The notes under the pieces were generated by a model, which saw nothing but the letters and a program-made list of their open reading frames with translations, did no database searches and had not been told where the DNA came from. The position numbers and the translations under genes were made by a program. Positions 1 through 13,200 of a stretch of DNA of 64,000 nt are shown here, piece by piece. Where the stretch lies: assembly GCA_002964805.2 (NCBI GenBank), contig PUDQ02000003.1, positions 4,154,001 through 4,218,000 on the forward strand, written 5' to 3'. The stretch's first letter is position 1; the number at the start of each line of letters is the position of its first letter. The DNA is from Trametes villosa. Taxonomy: Eukaryota > Basidiomycota > Agaricomycetes > Polyporales > Polyporaceae.

Positions 1-308
1 GCCAGAGCGCGACAAGAACGAGGACGCAGCAGCTATCGGTGTAAGTAATGCAGTCGATGTCGCCACGGGACCACTACGTCTCACTCCCACGTTCGCACGT
101 TGTTGTCGCCCAGTGCTCATGATATCGATCTCCCGCACACCCGCACATATCTGCTGTCATCGATTCGTGAACGGCGAGAGCGAAGGCGGCGTCGCTCCCT
201 CGTTGCAACGTTTGTTCACTCTGGGGGGCTTGTTGAACGATTAATCTGCCACATCTCTGCTCGCTTTTTCCTGCTCGCTTTTTCCGAGGACCTGCTAGCT
301 ATCTCCTG
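1..308. other. Upstream region of DUF6535 gene 1
   Basis: No coding sequence is supported here. It lies directly 5' of the first ATG of the DUF6535 gene and probably holds its promoter and 5' leader. I saw no convincing TATA box. Confidence 0.3.
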
Positions 309-2996
309 ATGTCTAACATGCCGAACGAAGCAAGCCAGCCTCGGTCAGCGGACGACCCATCTCGGATGCCAGCAAGCCATCCAGCTGGAGATGAGCCCCG
401 CATACCTGTGGGAGACGTGCCTACTATTGAGGCGGGCGTTATTGGCGACAGTGTGAGCTCTTTCTGTTCGCATGTTTGTCTGCAGCTGAAGATTATGTCT
501 GCCAACAGAAAGATAAAGCGAAGCTAAGCGAGAGAGAATCTGTACGCCCAGAGATCCCGGATTTGCCAGACATATATGCATGTGTCCCCTATGCGGCGTC
601 GGGAGCTGGCTAACACTCGGAAATATCTCTTAGGATGTAACTCGTCAGCTTTATAAAGTGTACACCCAGGAGGAGAAAACGAAGGCCTGGTCGGATGCAG
701 CGGGGATGGTGCAGACGTACAGCGACGAGATGATTAAGAGATGGAAAGAGGAGATCGACACATATCTGGTATTTGTATGTCTCTCCTTCGCTTCGATGAA
801 CGTCGGATTATTGCTAAACGAGCTATACAAGGCCGGTCTCTTCTCAGCGGTTCTCACAACTTTCAGCGTGCAAACATACGTCCTCCTCAACCCTGCCCCG
901 CCGGATCCCTCTTTCGCGGTATTGCGCGAAATTTCCTCGCAGCTTGCCAGCTTTTCAATCCATCCACCTTTCGTCAACTCTACCCAGCAGCCGGGTTCTG
1001 TTCTCAGCACGAACCCCGACAATTCCGTGGCTATTCCGCTCTGGGCCATTTGGCTCAACGGTTTCTGGTTCTCGGCACTCATTCTCAGCCTCGCCGCTTC
1101 AACAATCGGCATCATGGTCAAGCAATGGACAAACGAGTTCACGAGCGGTGTTTCAGGAACGTCTCACAGTGCTGCTCGCCTTCGTCAACATAGGCTTAAC
1201 AACCTCAAGAAGTGGCGTGTTGAGGACATCGTCGGTATCATCCCCGTGCTGCTGCAGCTCGCCCTCGCTCTCTTCCTCGCAGGTCTCCTCGTTCTCCTGT
1301 GGAACCTCCATAATGCCATCGCTGCTGTCTCCTCTGTTCTTGTAGGCATCCTAGGTCTCTTCGTTGTCGTCACTACCCTCCTCCCACTGTTCCACACGAG
1401 TTGCTCCTACCTCACTCCACAAGCACGCGCTATCTACCTCTGGGACCCAAAGTACCTCGCTTACTGCATCCACCATGCAGTATCTTCCGGCGCTCGCAGG
1501 CTCGCGAGCATTGTCAGTCCGCCTTTTTCATTTTGGGCACCTTTCCGTATGAATTGCATCAGCGCCTTCAGACGAGCTCAGGTGTCCATATCCTCCTGGA
1601 GTCGCTCCATCGCACACATCACATCTCCGCCCGATACCTGGCGGAAACCGAGGCAGACGTGGCAGGGACGGGAGCGGACGATCGTAGGGGATCTCGTGGT
1701 TAACTTAGACACGCAAATCTTGGTCGAGGCTTACAGCGCCACCTTGCACCCCGAGGCCCTCTCTGCGGCGACCGTTTGTCTTGCGGGAGATTACCCTGGT
1801 GTGGTAGTCGAATACTTTCGTTTGCTGCACAAGTGCGCGCAGGAGCATTTTGGCCCAGCAGCGGACTCGTTGGAAGGACTATCGGGATGGGCAGAGCAGC
1901 AGAAGTTTCTGTGGTTGCAAGTCATTTTGTGCGTGATTTTCATGGATCGCACTACCGCTCTCTTACCAGAGGAGAAACTCGTCCTATGTGCTTACTTCGA
2001 GGGAGGATACTGGTCGTCCAGCATGACTGCAGCCCAAATAGAATGGGCAATCCTAGCAATCAACATTGTGGCCTCGTACAACTTGAAACACGAGTTCACG
2101 GCCTATCGGTTCCCCCTCCTGGCCGCAACCCGACTTGCGAGAGAGAAGCGGGACCTCATGCACGGTGCTTCTGAAAACGGATACAGCATGGTAAAGCTTT
2201 TCCTGGACGGTGAGATTGTATCTGCTCGTGGATATAGAATGCCCGGCTAAACCGTGGGCAAGCTGCGACCAGGGCATACCACGAATTCCGCCTCGCCGAA
2301 AAGCCTGGAGTCGCCCACGACTCAGATGCGACAAATCCACTCATTCCCTATCTTGATCATGTCGATCGTTTTCTGGAATCAGTCGACAGAGCATTCGACA
2401 CACCTCTTCCCTCTACTCACCTCAAGACCATTCCTTCCTACACGCGGGACGTCCTCACGCAACTGACTCGCACGGTGCTGAGCAGCTTCCCGGACGACGA
2501 CGGGCAGGTCACCCAAGAGGTTATCAACAGTTATGTTTGCTCGAGAATCCTCCAGACGCTCGCCAACGGTGTATCGGACGACGTACTACGATGCGTTGAT
2601 GACGAGCTAGTCCCGGATGTCCTACACATGGTTGACACACTCTCGAGACTCTGCGATGCTAGACTAGGCATCATCAACGTACCGGAGTTGGCACGCATGC
2701 TGAAGGAGAAGGTTATCCGGCTCAAGGGCGACCCCAGAAAAGAGTCAGTACCCTTCTGACTATATTTTCCGCGGGCGTGTCTCTAACCCTTCGCGTTTCC
2801 CCCCAGGAAATCACCTCAGTCTTCTTCGGCGAGACTCGACGATGTGACGGCGGTGGCTTCTGCAAGCCAGCCAATACCTCCCCAGGGATCTCCCCTCAGG
2901 CCTCCCTCCGGCGCTGTCGCTTCTCCTGTGAGCCAGGAAGCCAACTCCTCACTGATTACCGCCGCTTTGCCCGCGCCCGGGGGGCTCCCCTCGTAG
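309..2996 (+). CDS. DUF6535 multi-pass membrane protein, copy 1
   Basis: Role unknown; the DUF6535 family is expanded in Agaricomycetes. A first exon with a Pro/Ser-rich start (ATG at 309) is followed by a Lys/Glu-rich exon near 490-590 with uncertain borders. After that the exons are 634-774, 832-2209, 2263-2743 and 2807-2996. The DUF6535 core begins VYTQEEK..W and runs into AGLFSAVLTTF. Four hydrophobic spans are visible: AGLFSAV.., IWLNGFWFSALILSL, IIPVLLQLALALFLAGLL and VLVGILGLFVVVTTLLPLF. A helical C-terminal exon and a low-complexity Ser/Pro tail ending at TAG 2994-2996 complete it. The intron at 775-831 is 57 bp and stop-free, so it can be misread as coding. The splice model is supported by the paralog at 10232-13462, which has matching junctions. 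The family call is firm, the first two exons less so. Confidence 0.8.
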
Positions 2997-5900
2997 GCGA
3001 CCATCACCCTCCCTCTGCCAATCACTGCCCCTCAGGCTCGGTGGAGGGTTCCAATTGCACGCGGAGTCTTTCCTTGCGAGTTACCGGGTTGCCGTTTGCC
3101 TACCCTCAGCTCCGACATGCCCTCCTCCCTCACGTTCTCACTGTCGCCATCCAACGCCCTTCGCCTTCTTGCGGCGTCGCCGCCAAATGGCCTTCCGCGA
3201 CGCGTACGCACTGCCTCAGCGTAGCGCACCTGCACCCATCACTCCGCACCCCTCCGGGGAATGCTTCACAACCATCGAAACTCTCTGTTTGCTCCTAACT
3301 CGCTGTCATCCGCACGCGGTACCGGTGCGTACCTCAGAACAGCCTCCCGTGCATCGTCATGTCTGTTGGATCCCTTCCACCCCTCTACAATCCTGACAAT
3401 GCTCCCCGAAATCCGCTCCAATTTTGCGCGATCACGTAGTCTTCAAGTACTTTGCCTTCCGTCTTGCTATGTACGATACTCATGTGTACGCTGTCTTCCC
3501 TCCGCTCGTGATCCTTCCACCGCACGCATGTTACGCGCTCTGGCCCTTACTCGTCTCCCTACTATGTACCCCGTTACTCCTCTCCCACCCGTTTCGCTAC
3601 ACGCCCTTGTCGATCGCGTTTCTCCCTCCTTACCTTCACCTAGCATTGCGAAATTGACGTGATTCCTTTGCTCACATCACACGTCGATATTTAGTCCAGA
3701 CAGTGTACGTACCAACTCCGAGGCCGACATCGCGTTCTTCCGAGGCAGAGTACGGACGTCGCACGCCTTCTAGATAGCTGGCTCGATAGCGCTCGAGCCG
3801 ACCTTGCGTCTGTGTCCTGGACTCGAAATACAGTATCTATTCCGTGAACGCGTCTCGCGCATCGCGATACGACCACCCTCGCGCGGTGCGCGTCACAAAA
3901 CAATGCGCCGAATGTACGTCTGCGGGCCCTTCCCAGAATATCGGCCGGCCGCGGGTGACACGGATCGCGCTCGCGCCTCCCTACCCTGAGGCCCACATGT
4001 GAAGAGCAGCATACGCATGCGCCTGCCGGTACTCGTGCGATGGGGGTAAGCGCGACGCTCATCACCGACGACTTAGGCCACGGTGTGATTGTCTCGGCGA
4101 CACGGCGAGCGACCCCACGTATGCGCACGCGTACGGGCGGCGCAGGTATGCCATCGCACAGCCGAGTGCGTCTGTGTCTGCGGCCGCATCAGCGGAGACT
4201 CCGAGGCAGTCTGCGGATAGCCGGGCGTACCTATGAGAGCGCGTCCCCCATGTTTGTATTGAGGAGAGCGCGTCGAGCATGCGCGACGAGAATCCTCGAG
4301 CTCGAGCGTGCCCGTCCCATTCGACGAGCGCGCAGTGGGCTAGCTGGATGCGTGTGCTGAGAGTGGCGGGAGGACGCACCGACTCGTTGTCGCGCTGAAC
4401 GTCGCGATGTCGGTGTTGAAGGATATAGGTCCAGCACGCGTCTGGACGCGTTTCGATACCAGTACGATACCGCGCTGAGTGCGCGCTTATTAGCTTACAT
4501 AATACGTCGCGCCGGTCTTTTCACCACCGTCTCTCGTCTTCCCTCCCTCAGCTGCTACACCCTACGTGCCGCAGACTGAGGTGAGAACATTCGTTATTCT
4601 TCTGTTCCATTCGCATTACTCACACAGTACTGTAGTCTAACCGTCTCGTACTATAGGTAATGCAATACAGCTGCTACACCCTACGTGCCGCAGACTGAGT
4701 CTAACCGTCTCGTACTATAGCGTCCGCGACCCCCGACAAAAGTCGGATGGTGCCCTCGAGGGGGCGGCGCGGCATCTCCGCACCATCGGCGCAGTCGGCG
4801 GGGTAAGGAACCTGAGCGGAGACTGTGTGCGAGCTCAGAACTGCAGGGTGCGGCGCGGCGCGGAGTTCTGAGCACTCACCGTACAACCTGAGATGCGGAC
4901 GCAGATAGCGCGCCGGGGAGCTGCCGGCGAGCGATGGCCTAGAAGGCGACACACAGCAGACGACCGGCGTTTTCCGTGTTCCTTGTTGACGTGAAGCCAG
5001 CGAGGATGCCCATGCCTGTCGGGGTCGCGCGCTGGTAGTCGCGTCGAGCACTTGCATATTGAATCGCGAGACGCAGTCCGCGGCACTCGGAGGCGAGGTC
5101 GTCCGATTGCGCGCTCGCCCGCTTGTGCCCCCGCGGAGGAGAGCGGGCGGGTGGGTAGGCTGAGGACGAGCATAGACTCGATAGATGGGCCGGTGAGATG
5201 CTTCGAGTCCGGGTGTACTGACGAGGAGGGAGAGACTCACTGGGCGACGGTAGGCTCCACGATGCGATGACAGCCTAGCTGAGGCGAGGTTGAGGTGTAG
5301 TGGGGGCGTAGAGTGTAAGGAGACCGCGCAGCGCAGCAGGGTTTACGAAGGGTACCGGACACACGAGGCCGAGAGCGAGCTTCGGAAAGCCTGCCAAGCA
5401 TTCCAACACCACACGGAGAGCACGTATGTGCAATATGCGATCCCCGAGGACGCAGTCTGTACGCGGTAAGAACATTGATACTTGGGCAGGGCAAACAGAA
5501 ACGTCAAGAGCTCAGACGTACAGGGAGAGAGCGCGCAGAGCTGGGTTCAGGAGCCCTGAAGAGGCTGTTCCCGGTATGCGCGAAAGGCTTGTGACGCGTA
5601 TGTTGGGAGGATGATAGGATGAGCGAGGGTGGTGACCGGAGGGTGATCATCCGGTTGTGGCACCCGCGAACGGCGAACGCGCACTTGCGGCTGGACGCTC
5701 GCATCATCATGAGCGCTGGGGCCACTTCGCGGGCGAATGTCGCACGTCTTGGAGCGCGTCTTGGAGCGCGCACCGACATGCGGGATGAGTGAAGTGCTCC
5801 GAGTAATTCGGGAGCGTCTTGACCGCCTCGGTTGCAGGGATACTGCCACGGGCTCGGATGAAACGAGGATCCGGGAGTGAGGGCGTTCGTAGAGAACGCA

Positions 5901-6495
5901 AAGAGGGAAAATTGCTGTCGGCGACCAAGCTCTTGGTGAAGAGGTGGGGCGCGAGCAATGCCGTCGTAGAGCCTGCGTCGGCGTTGAGATGATGCGCTGG
6001 GTTCGCAATGTTTCAACTATGGGCCTACGGACTGTATTGCATATACATCAGCCTTCAAAATTATGAGCTTCACTCACTTTAGATTCAATACACAAGGAGA
6101 TGACGTGCGGAGAGCTCGACCGGTTTCGAATGTGCGGGCGAGGGCGGAAGAGTTTAGACAATGCCATGCTCGAGTTATAGAATCCACCGAGTCAGGTTGG
6201 ATATGAGGCGCAGATGTCATCCATCGCTACGCTTGCATGAACGCCAGAACCGTCCGCTGCGCGCGAATCCCGCTACTTTTTGCGAGTGTCGAGGTTGGCG
6301 AGGCGTTGTCGGGAAAAGCCGAAGGCACGGGAGGATAGTCGCGCCGCACGAGGTCGGGAGACACTAGAAGAGCAGTGGGCAAATCCGAGATAAAGATAAA
6401 TGACGAGATCGTAACCGCTGCAGAGGAGAAGAGTGTACAGGCGTTGCGGATGAGAGAACGAGAGAGAAAGCTGAGCCCGCGCGTCGGTCGTCAGT
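2997..6495. other. Gene-poor stretch, no recognised gene
   Basis: Pyrimidine-rich DNA to about 3.7 kb (probable 3' region of the DUF6535 gene), then GC-rich DNA. Many overlapping open frames occur, but none has a recognisable domain, a consistent exon structure or a paralog in the window. The only structured part I found is the duplication at 4549-4720. Confidence 0.4.
4549..4720 (+). repeat. Tandem duplication; second copy lacks an intron-like segment
   Basis: Copy 1 is 4549-4656 and copy 2 is 4668-4720. Copy 1 contains 4581-4635, which begins GTGAGAAC and ends ACTGTAG. Copy 2 joins the two flanks exactly at those borders (..GACTGAG then TCTAACC..). The rest of the two copies is identical, 32 plus 21 bases. 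This is what a spliced transcript copied back beside its source would look like; an intron gain in copy 1 is the alternative. Confidence 0.75.
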
Positions 6496-6590
6496 TAGAT
6501 GACGTCACAACTTACGACCTCCAGACTCCGGCGCCTGACTGACACGCCTCTTCTCTCGCATCCTTCGTGTCGTTTCCTGCCACTGATGGA
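6496..6590 (+). repeat. Dispersed repeat with TGACGTCA, copy A
   Basis: Shares an ordered series of blocks with 18227-18320: GATGACGTCA, an ACCT block, CTCCGGCGC, CACGCCTCT and a TCGT..CTGCCAC-like block. The common part opens with a CRE-type palindrome. No coding potential is obvious. Probably an old dispersed repeat or shared promoter piece. Confidence 0.4.
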
Positions 6591-6813
6591 CGCCTTGTTC
6601 GTGACACACCCCAACCACCCTGATCTTGGCACACGTTTCGGCGACAGAGCTTTAGAGAGCCGCACATGTTCCGTTGTTCTCCCAGCTCGGACTGTCGGGG
6701 CACGGTAAGCGTCGACTTCTCTCCACCACGGCCAGCGCTCATTTGTCTGTGCAGGCCGATGATAGGGAAGAGCTTTCAACAGACGTCACGCTCACTCGAT
6801 CGCGAGCGGCTAG

Positions 6814-7918
6814 AGCTCATATTGCTGGTTGCACGGCGCTTGTCGCGGGCGCGAAATCGCGAATTTTGCGCACCGCGCGCGTCCGGAGGGGGTCGACGGA
6901 GAACGTCCATAGCTCGCTCAGCTCTGCATGTATCTACTTCGTTTTTCGATATTCGTAATCTCATCGTCGATGCGCAGGGCACGGTATCATTTTTGTCCCG
7001 AAAATCGCACTTTGAAAAATTCGCCCCTCGAGCCCCGCCGCTGCGCGAGAACGCGTGTAGCTCGCAAACGCGGGCGAATCTGAGGGTCAAGCAGCCTGAG
7101 GTATGGTACGGCAGCATATTGTGAGGGTTCGGTGTACGTTCCGTTGCAAAGGGGAGGGAGGTGAGTACACTGTAACCTTCAGGCACTTGAAGCCCGGCGC
7201 CTGCCAGCGTGTGGCTTCGTCCCAGCTGCTCTCTTCTCCGCGTCAGTCACCCAAGACACGCTCTCCGGCTTTATCAACGACTTCTGCTTGATTCCTGTGA
7301 ATATGCACCAATTTTACGGCCCCGATCTCAAGGACTTCAGCAAGCATACGGAGTACGACTTGCACACGGCCGGACACATGCTGCTGCTCTTCAAGCGTAC
7401 CGGGAACACCTTTCCAACGCCGGAGCTACTTACTAGGGGAAATGAGGTGGATTGGGGGTACGGCGAGGGTATCTGGGCAGTCGAGAGTAGAAGAGAGGGG
7501 GGACGAGGAGTACAAGACTTCACCGCGGTGTACAAGCCCAGACGGCGAGTCATCCATACACGTCTCTTTCAACACGAAACCCCTTCCTTTCTGGCACCGT
7601 GCCCTTCATATATCCCGCCGTACCATAACCCAGTTTATCCCGCCCTCGATTTCGCCCGCGTTTGCGAGCTATACGCTTTCTCGCGCGGTGGCAGGTCTCC
7701 GGGAGCGGATTTTTCAAAGTGCGAATTTCGCGACAAAAATGATACCGTGCCCTGCGCACCGACGAGGCGATTACGAATATCAAAAAACGAAGTAGATACA
7801 TGCAGAACTGAGCGTGCTATGGACGTTCTCCGTCGACCCCCTCCGGACGCGCGCGGTGCGCAAAATTCGCGATTTCGCGCCCGCGACAAGCGCCCTGCAA
7901 CCAGCAATAAAGCGAGCT
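6814..7918. repeat. Foldback element, arms of about 300 bp
   Basis: The left arm (about 6814-7115) is the reverse complement of the right arm (about 7611-7918), high-80s percent identical by eye. The outer edges read AGCTC../..GAGCT. The spacer is about 500 bp. One reading frame stays open through both arms when each is read toward its outer edge (minus strand on the left arm, plus strand on the right), with the shared peptide AMDVLRRPPPDARGAQNSRF. No transposase is nearby, so a non-autonomous foldback or an inverted duplication fits. Confidence 0.8.
7240..7437 (+). pseudogene. Exon-like fragment of unknown origin in the foldback spacer
   Basis: A plus-strand frame reads SVTQDTLSGFINDFCLIPVN and then MHQFYGPDLKDF and HMLLLFKRTGNTFPTPELL. 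This is protein-like sequence of mixed hydrophobicity, unlike the Arg/Pro-rich shadow frames around it. There is no upstream ATG in a sensible context and no continuation after about 7437. I do not recognise the family. It may be a captured exon or a relic of a gene disrupted by the flanking inverted arms. Confidence 0.3.
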
Positions 7919-10231
7919 TCCTCTACCTTCGAGCAACGTTGCCTTCCAGACGGCCAGTTCCACACGGCCCGCCGGAGAAGCAACCCGGCAATGGGTGCAA
8001 GTCCACCGGTATCTGTCCTCAGAGGAGCTGCTGTGCGCATGCACCGAAAGCAGTTGCTCGTGCGACGCCGCGTTTTGCTCCAGCTCCTGCGACGAGGCTT
8101 GCGGCCTGCAGAGGCGTGTACTAGCTCTGGCAGAGATTGTGTGTGTACGTGTTCGTGTGTTTGTGACGATACCTATTCGCTAACACCCGTCACGTTGTAG
8201 AGATTGTCTCTGGACCCTCCGCGCTCCACGCGTGCACTCTTCTGCTTCGAGCCACAAATGCTGGTCTGTACCTCGTCAGCCGTGCGATGTTGACCCCTGG
8301 GCACGTACCCTGGGCAGCGTTCAACGCGCGGACCAAGCAACCCCCACGATATCTCGGCCTGGCGCTTGGTCGACATTCCGACTCGCTCGCCTGCGCTGTG
8401 CCGGACCGTCGTCGCGCTCGCCTTCTAGATGCCTCCGAGGGAAAGAGCACACCGCTACTTTCACAATACGTCGAACCTCAATCTTGGCTGTCCTCCACTG
8501 CAAATACTCCCCTATCGCACCTGTACGTCCTCGGGCTCGCTGTCTTCAAGCCCACACGCGCCGCGGTAGGATGCTGAGAAGACCGCGCTCCCGCGCCTCA
8601 CCCCACTGCCACGGAGGATGTTTCTCAAGCGCGCTCGAGGCGGTGTGCTGCGCAGACGGCGAGGTCGGCGAGAAGCAGTCGGCGCGAGCGCGCGGGGCCG
8701 CGGGCGTAAGAGCCTGAGAACGCGGCCACGTGACCGCGCTTCTCCCGCGCCGCGTGGCCTACGCGAGTCGCTCGACGGGGGCCATCGTCGTTACTCTTCC
8801 TCTCACCACCGCGCTTTCGCTCTCGAGGCTGGGAACTGTCTAAACCTGTGATACAGGCTTTATGGAACTCTCGCTCCCAAGCAGCAGAGGATAAGGGCGT
8901 GCTGTAAGTCTTCGTTCGGTCTCTCGTGCCGCCAGATCTACGCTAACGCCCATTCGGCATCCCAGTGGGCTGTACGGTCGGTTCTGAACGCTCCAACGAG
9001 CACGCCGTGGGTGACGTGGCTGTGGTCATCCGACGCGTCTATATCTTAGCGACGGGAAACAGGAAGACTCGTGAGCAGGCTCGTCCGACTCGTGAGCCTG
9101 CCCGCTGGACGTCTCTGTCCTGTTCGACTTGTCCACCCATCGCGCCTGCCAATACACTTGCACGCACACGAGACACCCTTTAGACGGAAGTCTTGCTCAA
9201 TCCTACAGGTTATGATAAGAGAAAGAACCCTATACCACGCGATGCCGAGACGGAGGTTGGGAGTCCGGTCGATGGTACGGCGATTTTACGGTGAGTGTAT
9301 TCGAGCCCGGGCTGCTTCGGAGGGGTTGCGTTTTGCACATACTATCTGTTTACTAACGTTATGTGCCCTTCTCGTCTCCCCAATCCAGCCGCGTGGATGC
9401 GGAGTTGCTCTTCGTGTCTGGGACTCCAACAACGGCTACAGGCAGACTATTCCATCGCTTTTCCCCACCCAGACCATCGTCTCGAAGAGCTTTGCCCGAA
9501 AGCACGTACACAAAACCGCCCTTCACGACACAATGGCGCAAGCCTCTTCCGAGTGGGGACTTGGGAAAACCGTGTGTAGCATGATGTCCGTCTGTGCGAG
9601 AGGATGCTCTCCAGATGGCAGATAGCGGTATCAACGGTAGAACAACGCGCGCCTTTTGCGCGATCAGCCCTTCGCGCAATCAGCACACGCGCTGAGACCA
9701 GCGTGTTGAGTTTGCATTCCGGCCGGGAGTGGGGGCGAGGGCGCGAAAGAAGTGGAAGTCATGTAGTATCGACGTTTATTCATCTCGTTCTGCACGCACG
9801 CCGTACGCATCTGCTCGGATTCAATCTCCGTAGCCAGCCGTGCTTATACAGCCAGCCTGAAAGTGTCTGATGGAGGAATGTGGTGTGTGTGTGTACGCGG
9901 TCCAAGACCTGGGCCGCAAAACCGAAACAGCTCATGCAGTACCCTCGCAGGTAGGTGTGCAGCAACTCGTTCTTTCTATCGCGCCCAGGGTTGCTCCACG
10001 GAGCCTCCCCGGGGACGCATATCGCAGGTCCCGCGCTCGCGGTGCTATGCATGAGAGAGCGGCGGCAATCGTCCTGTGGGTAGACTCGGACGGAATCATA
10101 GTTGGCATCCGACATAGAAGACGAGGAAGCACTGCCGCGCGGCCCTCATAAAGCCGGAGGCTCGCCGAGTGCTCGCTTGACGACAACCCCCCTCGCTTTA
10201 CCAAGACTCACAACCTACACCCAACAACCAA
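7919..10231. other. No recognised gene
   Basis: GC-rich DNA with short, mutually overlapping frames. Nothing has recognisable motifs or a coherent exon chain. The last few hundred bases probably hold the promoter of the DUF6535 copy 2 gene. Confidence 0.35.
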
Positions 10232-13200
10232 TGTCTAGCACGTCGCACGGTCCAAGCCAACAGGTGGCGAACGAGCCGTCTCACTCAGGCAGCCGCCCCT
10301 CTGTAGACCCGCGCCCGACATCAAAAGACAGAAAGCCTGTGGAAGAGAGCGTTGTTGGCAACAGGGTGGGTTTCTCCTACTTGCCTATGGATCGGCAGCT
10401 GAGTTCGTCGTTGTTCTTCAGAAAGAGAAGAAAAAGGCGAGAGAGAATAAATCGCTTGCGCGGCCAGAAATTCCAAAGGTGGAAAGTATACGTGTATGTC
10501 CTGCCCGTCTGGAGTTGAGTGCTAGCTAATTCTGCAATTGTATGCTCTAGGACGTTAGGGATAGGCGTGACAAGGTGTACACTCAGGAGGAGAAAGCGAA
10601 AGCCTGGTCAGACGCGGCGGGTATGGTGCAGACATACAGCGATGATATGATCAAGCGATGGAAGGAAGAGATCGACACCTACCTGGTATTTGTACGTGTC
10701 CTGCGCGCTCCTATCAGGCTAGATATGACTGATCATGGTGGAAAAGGCGGGTCTATTCTCTGCGGTCCTCACGACGTTCAACGTCCAGACATACGTCCTC
10801 CTCAGTCCCAACTCACCCGATCCCTCGGTTGCGATTCTGCAGCAGATATCTTCCCAACTCGCTAGCTTCTCCATCCACCCGCCCTTTGTAAACTCTACCC
10901 AGCAGCCGACTCTCGGGATTCTGGCCAATTCAATCCAATCCTCCCCAATCCCGCGCTGGGCCATCTGGCTCAACGGTCTCTGGTTTTCGGGACTCATCCT
11001 CAGCCTCTCCGCCGCTACTATCGGCATTATGGCCAAGCAATGGACCAACGAGTACCTGAGCGGTGTTGCGGGAAATTCTCGCCCTGCCGCTCGTGTACGC
11101 CAGCATCGGTTGAACAACCTCAAGAAGTGGCATGTGGAGGACATCGTCGGGATAATCCCAGTGCTGCTCCAGCTAGCTCTCGCCCTCTTCCTTGCCGGCC
11201 TCCTTCTCCTCCTGTGGAACCTTCACAACGCCGTTGCCGCCATCTCCTCTGTTATTGTGGGTCTCCTAGGCGTCTTCGTTGTCATGACCACCCTCCTTCC
11301 GCTGTTCCATACGAGCTGCTCTTACCTCACGCCGCAAGCACGCGCCATCTATCTCTGGGAGCCGAAGTACTGGGTTCACTGCTTTCACTCCGGCCGTCGC
11401 AGAGCCATCAAGTACATTGTCACTCTATTTACCAATTACACTCGAGCTCTCTCAAGTACCATTGAGGCCCTTTCGCAATTCAGAACGTCAACGTTCTCGT
11501 TGCTCCAACTCGTAGGGAGAACTCTTGTACACGTCGCGTTCCCACCGGACGACTGGAGGGAGCGCAAGCAGACGTGGAGGGGACGCGAACAGGAATCCAT
11601 AGGCGATCTCACAACGGAGTTGGACACGCGAATCCTGGTCGAGGCTTACAGCGTGACTCTGCACCCGGACGCCCTCTCCGCGGCTACCGTCTGCCTCATC
11701 GACTGCTCGACTACAACCGTTGTTGACTACTTCCGCCAATTGCACAAGTCCGCACAGGAGCACTTTGGCCCAGTAGCGGACTCGCAGTACGGGCCCTTGG
11801 GAAGGGGAAATCAACAGCAGCTGCTGTGGTCTCAGATCTCCCTCTGCGCACTCGTCTGGGGCGATGTTTCTGTGTTGTCAAAACCAGAGAAAACGGCCTT
11901 AGAAACATACTTCGAATACGGATGCTGGTCATCCAGTATGAAGGCGGCGGACACAGAATGGGCATTGTCAGCAATGGACGCAATCATAGATTACATCGGG
12001 CCCAAGGACACTTCGCCGCCCCTCCTAAATGAAACATTGATCGCCAGACAGAGGGAGCGCCTCCTTTACCATCCCGACATCTCTGACGACAACATGGCCA
12101 GGGCCTTCTTGCATGGTGAGTGTGCACTCGCTCGTGAACCCCGCCTATACTGACTGCACCGTCTGCAAGATCTACGCTGGAAGTATCGCAAATTCCGCCT
12201 CGCCGAGGAGGGCGCGCCTGTGGAAGATGAAAAGGCAGCACTCACAATCTACCTCAAGCGTATCGAGACGTATCTGCGATGTGCTGACAAAGCCATGGAG
12301 GCACCCCTACCAGACGGCGACTTGGAGACCGTTCGCGCATACACGCGGGATGCTCTCTCTCAGCTCGCTCGCACTCTGCAGGAACGATTCAATGGCGAAC
12401 AGGTGCCGCATATTCCGACGGCGGTCGACGCCGAGGCACTCCGCGACGTCATGTTCACACTCGCATTCCTCGTATCGAACAAGGTGTTACAGTGCATTGA
12501 TGGCGAGCTCGTCTCAGACGTCTTTCACATGGCCGAGACGCTCGCACAGTCTTACGACTACGGCGACTACTACCACGGAATTGAAATATCGCTGTCGGCA
12601 GGCACACTGACGGAGAATGTTATCCGCCTCAAGGGCGGGCCCGGGGCCGAACGCGGTGCGGCTGTTGCCCTCTTGCAAGGTGAGCTTGTACTCACGCACA
12701 GATACCGCGTGTACTGACCGGATCGCGTCAAAAGCCGCAATTAGGACGTATCACAAAGTCCAGCTCGCCGTAGATCGCCCAGTCACCGACAATGCAAAGG
12801 CAGCCCTGAGCACTCATCTCCAGTGTATCGCCCGCTTCCTACCCTATGCCAACGCCACCTTGAATGCGCCCCTCCCCTCTCACGACCTCGATACTGTTCG
12901 TGTGTACACCCGGAATATTCTCGCGCATCTCACCCGCACTTTGCTGAACCCATTCACGGCAGACCAGGTGCAGCACATCCGGACAACGGTCGACGCCAAG
13001 GCAGTCTGGCGCGTCATGTCTACACTTTCCAGGCTCCCATCGGACGACGTGCTGAGATGCATTGACGGCGATCTATTCCCAGACGTCCTTCGAATGACCG
13101 ACATACTCGCCAAGCGTTATGACTACGACGACTTCTTTGGGGCATCAATACCGGAGGTTGCCCGCAAACTGAAGGGGAGGGTTATTCGCCTCAAGCCGAG

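Noticed and set aside
658..2250. Uninterrupted 530-codon frame as the full DUF6535 protein
   Set aside because: It reads through a 57-bp intron (775-831) and ends inside the intron at 2210-2262. The paralog shows the same splice sites with a 55-bp intron that breaks frame.
4701..5240. 179-codon minus-strand frame
   Set aside because: Arg/Pro/Ser-rich composition typical of GC-rich shadow frames; no motif and no paralog.
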